Shown piece by piece: positions 57,921-64,000 of a DNA stretch of 64,000 bases. The position numbers and the translations under genes are program-made. Numbering within the stretch: position 1 is the stretch's first letter; the number at the start of each line of letters is the position of its first letter. The notes beneath the pieces were generated by a model that had not been told where the DNA came from, made no database searches, and worked only from the letters and a program-made list of their open reading frames with translations. Source of the stretch: SG8-41 sp035649495 (GTDB lineage Bacteria > Pseudomonadota > Gammaproteobacteria > Burkholderiales > SG8-41); assembly GCA_035649495.1 (NCBI GenBank), contig DASRJL010000107.1, positions 1-64,000 on the forward strand, in the 5' to 3' direction.

Positions 57921-57962
57921 GGCCCCGGAATCCCTGGTTCCAAGCTCCCGGCCCCTAGTCCC
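57921..57962. repeat. Heptad array over a gene end
   Basis: ggccccg, gaatccc, tggttcc, aagctcc, cggcccc, tagtccc in one phase. The last two units include the TAG stop codon of the minus-strand acyl-CoA dehydrogenase gene. Unit sequence is degenerate but related to the gaatccc units at 54655-54682. Confidence 0.6.
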
Positions 57963-59136
57963 TCATCAGGCGCCGCACCGCCTTCAGCCTCTGCGTCGCG
58001 TCACCCGCGAGATGCGTCCAGATGATGCCGTCGCGGACGAGCTTGTCCGCCATCGCGCTCACCCGGCCGCCGTGCGCGGCGTGGATGTCGAGGTTCAACC
58101 GCGTGACGCGCTGGATCGCGTCCGTGGCGTAGTTCATCACGAGCACCGGATTGGCCGACTGCACGTGGTGGTCCATTTCCCACCCGACTCGCATGACGAA
58201 CGAGCGCAGGGTCTCCGTCAATGCGTGCATCTCGTTCACCTTGAGCTGCACGAGCTGGTGGTCCCACAGCAGCCGGCCGGCCCGCCGCTCCTTTTTCGCG
58301 AACGCCATCGCGTACTCGCACGCCGCGTCGCACACGCCGAGCGCGTTGGCCGCCAGCTCGAAATCGCTGAACTCGCGGGACGCGCCGCTCCTCACCTTCA
58401 TGCCGCCGTTTACCTCGCCCACGACGTTCGTGTGCGGCACGCGCGCGTCCTCGAATATGAGCTCGGCGTTCTGGTAGAAGCGCCAGCCGGCCTTGTTGAA
58501 CACCTTGCCGATGCGGAAGCCCGGTGTATCGATCGGCACCAGGAACACGGTGCTGCCGTCACGCAGCGACGCGTCGGGATTGGTCCGCGTGTTCACGAAG
58601 AAGAGCTTCCCTACGCTGCCGTTGGCGATGAACGCCTTCTCCCCGTTCAGTATCCACTCGTCGCCGCGGCGCTCCGCGCGCAGCCGGTAGCCGGCCCTGG
58701 GGTCGTCCTCGGGCGGGTAGCGGTTGTCCGACCCGGCGTTGGGCTCCGTGCTGCCCGAGCCCATGACGTAGGTGTCGTCGGCGAGAAACGGCTTGAGAAA
58801 ACGCTCCTTCTGGTCGCGCGTGCAGAACTCGGCGATCTGGTGGCTCCACTTCCAGTTCTGGCTGAAGGCCTTCGACATCGCGCTGTCGCCGCACGCGAGC
58901 TCCGCCATCACGATGCCCTGCGTGACGAAGTCGGCCCCGGGGCCGCCCCATTCCTCGGGCACGGCGAGGGTGCGGAAGCCGAGACGCGAGCCCTTCCGCA
59001 TGATCTCCCAGTCCCAGGGCCCGAAACCGCCCTCGATCTGATCGCGGGCGAGCGACTGCGGGCGCAGCTCCTCTCGGGCGAACTCGCGCGCCTTCAGTTG
59101 CCAGCCGCGCTGCTCCTCGTTCAGCGAGAAATCCAT
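57955..59136 (-). CDS. Acyl-CoA dehydrogenase family protein
   Basis: 393-residue FAD enzyme. N-terminal MDFSLNEEQRGWQLKAREFA, EEWGGPGADF, GSGSTEPNAGSDN and GEKAFIANGSVGKLFFV are family landmarks in order. The C-terminal half is atypical: HAAHGGRVSAMADKL and TQRLKAVRRLMRD replace the usual GGxGY and YEGTSEI segments, and no catalytic Glu is evident at the expected place. It may act on an unusual CoA ester or have a different flavin reaction. ATG 59136 was chosen; the longer frame up to 59220 is made of array sequence. Confidence 0.87.
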   Translation of the reverse strand: MDFSLNEEQRGWQLKAREFAREELRPQSLARDQIEGGFGPWDWEIMRKGSRLGFRTLAVPEEWGGPGADFVTQGIVMAELACGDSAMSKAFSQNWKWSHQIAEFCTRDQKERFLKPFLADDTYVMGSGSTEPNAGSDNRYPPEDDPRAGYRLRAERRGDEWILNGEKAFIANGSVGKLFFVNTRTNPDASLRDGSTVFLVPIDTPGFRIGKVFNKAGWRFYQNAELIFEDARVPHTNVVGEVNGGMKVRSGASREFSDFELAANALGVCDAACEYAMAFAKKERRAGRLLWDHQLVQLKVNEMHALTETLRSFVMRVGWEMDHHVQSANPVLVMNYATDAIQRVTRLNLDIHAAHGGRVSAMADKLVRDGIIWTHLAGDATQRLKAVRRLMRD

Positions 59137-59146
59137 GGTTTTACAA

Positions 59147-59288
59147 GTGATGGGTACTGGTGATGGGAAATAGTGATGAGAACTGGTGATGAGAACTGGT
59201 GATGAGGTTTTCATCGCCATTAATCATCACCATTATTCATCACCATTATTCATCACCATTATTCATCACCATTTTTCATCACTCCTAT
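59147..59288. repeat. 13-bp-period array: direct block, spacer, inverted block
   Basis: Direct units start at 59147, 59160, 59173, 59186 and 59199 (GTGATGAGAACTG type). After four bases, inverted units start at 59211, 59224, 59237, 59250, 59263 and 59276 (TCATCACCATTAT type), each exactly 13 bp. The last unit contains the stop codon of the minus-strand dehydrogenase gene. Same family as 42451-42595. Confidence 0.88.
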
Positions 59289-60301
59289 CGCTTGTGTTTG
59301 AGATATTCGAGGTTCACGCAGTTCTGCAGCTTGCCGTCGCGCAGGTAGGCGACGACGATCTCCGCGCACTTGGTCCTCACGTCCGCGAAGGCGTCCGGGC
59401 TGAACCAGGCTCCGTGCGGCCCGAGGATCACGCGGCCCCGGATCCACGGCTCGTTGGCGTGCCAGGCGGCGACGAGCGGGTCTTCCATCCCGCCGGGTTC
59501 CTTCGGCAGGACGTCCAGGCCCACGGCTGCCAGCTTGCCGCTCTTCAGCCCGGCGAGGAGCGCCGCGGTGTCGCAGATCGGCCCCCGGGCGGTGTTGATC
59601 ACGTACGCGCCCGGCTTCATCGCAGCCACCGCGTCGGCGTTGATCATGCCGCGGTTCTCGCGGGTCAGGTCGGCGTGTATGCATACCACGTCGGCCATGC
59701 CGAGCAGCTCGTTCAGGGTCTTCGCGCGCGTGAATCCCAGGGAGAGCTCGGTCCCGTTGCGCAGGTAGGGATCGTAGAACGCGACGTTCATGCCGAACGC
59801 GCGGGCGCGCAGTCCCGACGCGGTGCCGATGCGCCCCATCCCGATCAGCCCGAAGGTCGCTCCCCGCAGGCGGCGCGCAGTGACGTTGTGCGCGTGGCTC
59901 CAGCCGGTCTTCAGGTCGGCCCGCAGCGCGGCGTCGAAGGCCAGCGTCCCGCGCGCGAATGCGAGCATCATGGCGATTGCGGAATCGGAGACTTCCGTCG
60001 TTCCGTAGTCGGGGACGTTGCAGGCCGCGATACCGGCCGCGCCGAGCGCCTCGAGGTCGAGCACGTCGTAGCCGACGCCGTTGCGCACCACGAGCCGGCA
60101 GCGCTTCAGGCGCGCCACGAGGGCTGCGTCGACGCGCAGCCGGTTGACGACCATCGCATCGCACGTTTCCAGGGCGCTGGCGTCCACGTCGTCCATGCTG
60201 GTCTTCTGCGCATGTATGAGCAGGGCGTCGGGACGGATGATCTCGCGCTCGACGTCGAGCTCCTTCGCCCTGCTGTCGGTATAGAGAACGGTATAGGCCA
60301 T
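59285..60301 (-). CDS. D-2-hydroxyacid dehydrogenase, CtBP-like
   Basis: 338-residue NAD-dependent D-2-hydroxyacid dehydrogenase. The nucleotide-binding motif is GLIGMGRIGTASGLRA (about 150-165); the Arg, Glu and His active-site positions lie in NTARGPICD (Arg), DVLPKEPGG (Glu) and LGPHGAWFS (His). VRNGVGYDVLDLEAL and GIAACNVPDYGTTEVSDSA are typical of the C-terminal-binding-protein-like branch. Flanked on both sides by tandem arrays, with an alpha/beta hydrolase upstream and acyl-CoA dehydrogenase downstream on the same strand. Confidence 0.92.
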   Translation of the reverse strand: MAYTVLYTDSRAKELDVEREIIRPDALLIHAQKTSMDDVDASALETCDAMVVNRLRVDAALVARLKRCRLVVRNGVGYDVLDLEALGAAGIAACNVPDYGTTEVSDSAIAMMLAFARGTLAFDAALRADLKTGWSHAHNVTARRLRGATFGLIGMGRIGTASGLRARAFGMNVAFYDPYLRNGTELSLGFTRAKTLNELLGMADVVCIHADLTRENRGMINADAVAAMKPGAYVINTARGPICDTAALLAGLKSGKLAAVGLDVLPKEPGGMEDPLVAAWHANEPWIRGRVILGPHGAWFSPDAFADVRTKCAEIVVAYLRDGKLQNCVNLEYLKHKR

Positions 60302-60304
60302 AAA

Positions 60305-60568
60305 GCGTCTCAGGTGAAGCGTCTCAGATAGAGCGTCTCAGATAAAGCGTCTCAGATAAAGGGTCTCAGGTAAAGCGGTTCAGATAGAGCGGTTCAGATA
60401 GAGCGGGTCAGATAGAGCGGGTCAGGTAAAGCGGCTCAGGTGAAGCGGTTCAGGTGAAGCGGTCCAGATAAAGCGGTTCAGGTGAAGCGGTACTGACTCG
60501 CCGTATCTGCGCCGCATTATCTGCACCGCCTTGTCTGCACCGCCGTATCTGGGCCGCCGTTATTTGCC
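60305..60568. repeat. 14-bp-period array: thirteen direct units then five inverted
   Basis: Thirteen exact-length units from 60305 to 60486 (consensus GCGGTTCAGRTARA; the first five have GCGTCTCAG) and one worn unit to 60500. Inverted units follow directly: 60499-60512, 60513-60526, 60527-60540, 60541-60554 and 60555-60568 (consensus CGCCGTATCTGCAC). The last runs into the end of the minus-strand hydrolase gene. Fills the whole gap between two genes. Confidence 0.9.
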
Positions 60569-61402
60569 ACGCTGCTCGGCCAGGAATTTGCGCACTTCCT
60601 CGACGCAGCGTTCGGGCGCGAGCATGTTGACGCCATGGCCGTAGCCATCGAAGGCGACGAGCTTCGCAGTCGGCATGCGCTCCCGCATCGCCTTCACTGC
60701 CGATTCCTGAACGATAGGGCTCTTCCTGCCGGAGAGGATCAGCGTCGGCACCCGGATCTCCGGCAGGCGCGGCCAGAGATCGCCTTCCGCCACTGCTCCG
60801 TCCATTGCCACCGCGCAATGCTTCGGCGTCCTGTCCATCTGCGCGATATACCACTCGCACAGGGCGGGCGAGGCCTTCGTCGTGTCTATGCGGTAAGAGA
60901 GCGTCTGCCGGCACCAGCCGCCGACGCCGTGCTTGTCGAACGCTGCGGCGCGGGTCGGCTCGCCGAGCGTATAAGTCGTCTGGATGCTTGCCGAACGCTT
61001 GAACGGCGTATCGCACAACGTCAACGTGGCCAGGCGATCCGGATGCTCCAGCGCCGCCGTCATGCCGACGATGCCGCCGGAGGATTCGCCCACGAAATGC
61101 ACCCTGGCTATGCCGAGCTTGTCCATCAACCCGATGGCGTCGCCGGCAAGCTGGGAAAACGACATCCTGCTTCCCGGCGGCGGCTTGGTCGTTTCCCCGC
61201 AGCCGCGGGCATCGAACCACAAGACGCGATAGTCGGTCGCGAGCAGGGGCACCCACGGCCGCCAGAACAGCATGTTGCGCGCGTACCCGTGATACAGCAG
61301 AAAAGTCTCCGGCGGCTGCTCGTGCCACGGCACGGTGTAGTCGGCGAGGTCGTAGTGGATGTCGAGGTCCCCTACGCGGACAGTGCGGTATTGCGGATTC
61401 AT
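60560..61402 (-). CDS. Alpha/beta hydrolase
   Basis: 280-residue alpha/beta hydrolase of the epoxide hydrolase/meta-cleavage hydrolase type. YHGYARNMLFW carries the oxyanion region, GESSGG the nucleophile Ser107, LILSGRKSPI the acid loop region and DGYGHGVNM the catalytic His. WFDARGCGETTKPPPG is the usual loop before the lid. Likely a C-C bond or ester hydrolase in the surrounding catabolic unit. Both its upstream and downstream gaps are filled by 14-bp-period arrays of the same type. Confidence 0.87.
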   Translation of the reverse strand: MNPQYRTVRVGDLDIHYDLADYTVPWHEQPPETFLLYHGYARNMLFWRPWVPLLATDYRVLWFDARGCGETTKPPPGSRMSFSQLAGDAIGLMDKLGIARVHFVGESSGGIVGMTAALEHPDRLATLTLCDTPFKRSASIQTTYTLGEPTRAAAFDKHGVGGWCRQTLSYRIDTTKASPALCEWYIAQMDRTPKHCAVAMDGAVAEGDLWPRLPEIRVPTLILSGRKSPIVQESAVKAMRERMPTAKLVAFDGYGHGVNMLAPERCVEEVRKFLAEQRGK

Positions 61403-61420
61403 CTGGATCCCTGAACAACA

Positions 61421-61590
61421 GCGGTTCAGATAAAGCGGTTCAGATAAAGCGGTTCAGGTAAAGCGGTTCAGGTAAAGCGGTTCAGGTAAAGCGGTTCTTG
61501 TAAAGCTGTCGTGTCTGTCCCGCCGTATCTGATCCGCTGTATCTACACCGCCGTACCTGCACCGCCGTATCCGTCCCGCCGTCCTACTGT
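61421..61590. repeat. 14-bp-period array: six direct units then five inverted
   Basis: Direct units 61421-61504 (two GCGGTTCAGATAAA, three GCGGTTCAGGTAAA, one GCGGTTCTTGTAAA), one worn unit, then inverted units at 61521, 61535, 61549, 61563 and 61577. The last contains the TAG stop codon of the minus-strand Bug receptor gene (61584). Same family as 60305-60568, on the other side of the hydrolase gene. Confidence 0.9.
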
Positions 61591-62549
61591 GGCGGTATCT
61601 TCGCCGCACTGATCACCTTCTCCCACTTGGGAACCTCGGTAGCGAGCAAGGCCGCGAATTCCTCGACGCCCCCTTTCGCGGGGTCGATAGCCTGGCTCAA
61701 CAGCCGTTCCTTCATGTCCGCGGCGGCCAGCGCTTTCGCGCTCTCTTCGCCCAGCTTCGAGAGCGCCGCCCGCGGGATGGCCGCGGGCGCCAGCATGCCG
61801 TACCAGGAGGTCGCGTCGTAACCCGTGATCCCGGCCTCGGCCATGGTGGGTACTTCCGGCACCAGGCTGCTGCGAGTGGAGCCGGAGACGGCCAGCGCGC
61901 GCAGCCTGCCCTGTCTCACCAGCCCGATGGCGGAGGCGGGCGAGCTGAACACCAGGTCCACTTCGCCCGTCGTGACGCCGATATTCGCCTGGGAGCTGCC
62001 CTTGTAGGGTACGTGCACCATCTCGATCTTTGCCATCGATTCGAAGAGCGCCATGGCGAGATGCGTGAAGGCGCCGAGCCCCGCGGAACCGTAGTTCAGC
62101 GTGCCGGGCTTGCGCCTCGCGAGCGCCACGACCTCCTTCACCGATTTCGCGGGCAGCGAGGGATGGGCGAACATCGCGACCTGCCCGAACCCGACCAGCG
62201 ATACCGGCGCGAGATCCTTGCGCACGTCGAAGGACAGCTTCTTGAACATGGAAGGCATCGCGACGGTCACGTTCGCGACCAGCGTCGTGTAGCCGTCCGG
62301 CGTGCTGCGCGCGACGACCTCCGCGGCGAGCATGCTGCCCGCGCCGGGCCGGTTCTCCACGATGACCTGCTGTCCCATCGTTTCCGACAGCTTCTGGGCG
62401 AGAAAGCGCGCCGCCAGATCGGTCGCGCCGCCCGGCGTGAAGCCGACCAGTACGCGAACGGGTTTCGCGGGGTACGGTTGAGCGCCGGCCGCGGAGCACA
62501 GAAAAGATGAGACGATGAAAACGAAGAGCGCTGCGAGCGGATTCATCAT
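61584..62549 (-). CDS. Bug-type periplasmic solute receptor
   Basis: 321-residue TctC-family receptor; ATG 62549 (or 62546) begins a signal peptide ending near SAAGAQPYP. Motifs: FTPGGATD, RPGAGSMLA, HVPYKGSSQAN, MLAPAAIP. Heads a minus-strand series receptor, hydrolase, 2-hydroxyacid dehydrogenase and acyl-CoA dehydrogenase, each separated by an array. Confidence 0.9.
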   Translation of the reverse strand: MMNPLAALFVFIVSSFLCSAAGAQPYPAKPVRVLVGFTPGGATDLAARFLAQKLSETMGQQVIVENRPGAGSMLAAEVVARSTPDGYTTLVANVTVAMPSMFKKLSFDVRKDLAPVSLVGFGQVAMFAHPSLPAKSVKEVVALARRKPGTLNYGSAGLGAFTHLAMALFESMAKIEMVHVPYKGSSQANIGVTTGEVDLVFSSPASAIGLVRQGRLRALAVSGSTRSSLVPEVPTMAEAGITGYDATSWYGMLAPAAIPRAALSKLGEESAKALAAADMKERLLSQAIDPAKGGVEEFAALLATEVPKWEKVISAAKIPPQ

Positions 62550-62686
62550 GCCATGGTAAACGGAAGCGCCATCACCTGTCTTGCTTGACCCTGGCTTCGC
62601 CATTCACGGGACGGGAAGCGCTCAAGCCGCTGCGGTATAGTCACAACGAATCCTCATAAGCGCGAAATGCGCTGAGCGTCCAGATC

Positions 62687-63907
62687 ATGGAAAAGCAATA
62701 CCGCAACGTTCTCGTGCTTTCGGGCTGCCAGGCCACGATGCAGACGATCACCTCGGCGATGACCGTCGTGACCGGGCTTGCCGGCTTCGCGCTCGCTGAC
62801 AACAAGGCCCTCGCGACCGTTCCGCTCACCTGCTACGTGCTGGGCTCCGCGATCACCACGATACCCGCGTCTTTGCTCATGAAGGCGATCGGCCGCCGTG
62901 CGGGCTTCCAGGCGGGCACCGCGGCGGGGATGATCGCCGGCGCCGTCTGTGCCGCCGCGCTCTACGTCGCGGATTTCGGGCTGCTGTGCTTCGGCATGTT
63001 TCTGCTGGGTATCTACACCGCGTTCGGCAAGTACTACCGGTTCGCGGCTGCCGATGCCGCGGACGTGAGTTTCCGGGCGAAGGCGATATCGCTCACTCTC
63101 GCCGGCGGCCTGCTCGGCGGAGTCGTCGGCCCCGAGATGGCGAAGCATTCGAGCAGCGCCGTCGTGGGCTACGAGTACCTCGGCACCTACCTGTCGCTCA
63201 TCGCCGTCGCTCTGCTGGCGATGCTGCTGCTCACCCGGCTCGACATCCCGATGCTCTCCGAAAAGGAGCGCGCGGATCCCGGGCGGCCGCTCGCCGAGAT
63301 CATGCGCCAGCCCGTCTTCATCGTCGCCGCGATGGCCGGCATGTTCTCCTACGGGATCATGAACCTTCTGATGACTTCGACGCCGCTCGCGATGCGCGCG
63401 CACGACCACCATTTCAACGACGCCGCGTTCGTGCTGCAGTGGCACATGATCGGGATGTACGCGCCGGCCTTCTTCACCGGCTCGCTCGTGCAGCGCTTCG
63501 GCGTGGTGCGGATCATCCTCACCGGCATCGCGATCAACCTCGCGTGCATGCTCACGGCGCTCGCCGGGACGGATCTCATCAACTTCTGGGCGGCGATGTT
63601 CCTGCTCGGGGTGGGCTGGAACTTCATGTACGTCGGCGGCTCGGCGCTTCTCACCGAGTGTCACATCCCGGCCGAGCGGGCGAAAACGCAGGCGGCGAAC
63701 GACTTCCTGATCTTCCTGACGATGGCGATCTCTTCCGCGTCCTCGGGGCTCCTCCTCCACAAGAGCGGCTGGCACGCGGTCAACTACGGCTCGATACCGT
63801 TCATGCTCCTTGCGCTGGGTGCCACGTTGTGGCTGATGTGGCAGCGGCGGGAGGCGGGGACTCGTACCGTGCGCGCGGCCTCGGGAGGGGCGAGCTCCGA
63901 TAATTGA
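62687..63907 (+). CDS. Major facilitator superfamily transporter
   Basis: 406-residue inner-membrane transporter with about twelve hydrophobic segments. The N-terminal MEKQYRNVLVLSGCQATMQT and MKAIGRRAGFQAG (loop 2-3 motif) are clear; the central loop near residues 185-205 is ISMLSEKERADPGRP-like. The C-terminus is a short hydrophilic tail. Divergent from the Bug receptor at 62549. Substrate unknown. The last 93 bp of the window after its stop hold nothing I can identify. Confidence 0.87.
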   Translation: MEKQYRNVLVLSGCQATMQTITSAMTVVTGLAGFALADNKALATVPLTCYVLGSAITTIPASLLMKAIGRRAGFQAGTAAGMIAGAVCAAALYVADFGLLCFGMFLLGIYTAFGKYYRFAAADAADVSFRAKAISLTLAGGLLGGVVGPEMAKHSSSAVVGYEYLGTYLSLIAVALLAMLLLTRLDIPMLSEKERADPGRPLAEIMRQPVFIVAAMAGMFSYGIMNLLMTSTPLAMRAHDHHFNDAAFVLQWHMIGMYAPAFFTGSLVQRFGVVRIILTGIAINLACMLTALAGTDLINFWAAMFLLGVGWNFMYVGGSALLTECHIPAERAKTQAANDFLIFLTMAISSASSGLLLHKSGWHAVNYGSIPFMLLALGATLWLMWQRREAGTRTVRAASGGASSDN

Positions 63908-64000
63908 GAGGCGTTACTGGACGGCGGCCTCTGATCGCATATCGACTAGATCCCCATCAAGCGACGATGGGGCCCCTCTTCCGCCCCTCGACGCGCGTGG

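Noticed and set aside
59137..59220. N-terminal extension of the acyl-CoA dehydrogenase from 59220
   Set aside because: These codons are translated array sequence; the family start MDFSLNEEQ is at 59136.
59147..59288. CRISPR or IS-element inverted repeats
   Set aside because: No unique spacers, no transposase frame, no target-site duplication; explained as a 13-bp-period array.
60305..60568. CRISPR array
   Set aside because: Units are contiguous 14-mers without spacers, with an inverted block; no cas genes are present.

Overview
High-GC DNA in which almost every base lies in a closely packed, protein-coding gene. The clearest taxonomic signal is thirteen Bug-type (TctC family) periplasmic solute receptors with no TctA or TctB membrane gene beside any of them. 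That pattern is typical of Burkholderiales (Bordetella, Cupriavidus and relatives), so a soil or aquatic betaproteobacterium with a broad catabolic repertoire is the best guess. No rRNA, tRNA, transposase, integrase, phage gene or CRISPR array was seen.

Layout. 1-9022: end of an SGNH esterase, a LysR regulator divergent from a Bug receptor, a methyltransferase, a minus-strand unit of LigB-type dioxygenase, cupin-rubredoxin fusion and Bug receptor, then two translationally coupled Bug receptors. 9041-14142: MFS transporter, alpha/beta hydrolase, exported creatininase-like protein, zinc alcohol dehydrogenase, small exported protein. 14135-23672: a probable nine-gene minus-strand operon with a three-subunit molybdenum hydroxylase, CoxG, an HsaA-like monooxygenase, an FAD aromatic hydroxylase and three Bug receptors. 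23853-28337: methyltransferase, Bug receptor, and an unrecognised 769-residue CARDB-like membrane protein. 28459-36268: two ThDP enzymes, two amidohydrolases, a metallophosphoesterase bracketed by a duplicated gene end, and a Bug receptor. 36283-44889: Tat-exported caspase-like protein, Bug receptor, LVIVD-type propeller, MBL-fold hydrolase, SDR, enolase-superfamily enzyme, split chromate transporter. 44910-48532: pqiA-pqiA-pqiB-pqiC operon. 48830-56676: hydrolase, orphan encapsulated-ferritin-like protein, two paralogous HD phosphodiesterase-like proteins, a MazEF-type pair, a DsrE-family selenoprotein, an amidohydrolase, a Bug receptor and a TauE-type exporter. 56694-63907: Bug receptor with a tiny membrane protein, acyl-CoA dehydrogenase, 2-hydroxyacid dehydrogenase, hydrolase, Bug receptor, MFS transporter.

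Two things stand out. First, the DsrE-family gene at 52147-52506 carries an in-frame TGA exactly where the family has its active-site cysteine. The reading frame continues with family-like sequence, and a 9-bp stem with a 5-nt loop follows at a distance suited to a bacterial SECIS element; this is very probably a selenocysteine gene that would normally be mis-annotated as truncated. Second, many gene junctions hold short degenerate tandem arrays with a fixed period of 7, 9, 13, 14 or 15 bp. They are often built as a block of direct units, a spacer, and a block of the same unit inverted, and the array commonly runs into the stop codon of a neighbouring gene. Two arrays have become coding signal-peptide sequence. 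I do not recognise these as a named repeat family in this group of bacteria.

The genes work together as uptake and breakdown of small carboxylates and aromatic or heterocyclic compounds: Bug receptors placed next to oxygenases, dehydrogenases, hydrolases and decarboxylase-like amidohydrolases. Substrates cannot be named from sequence alone.
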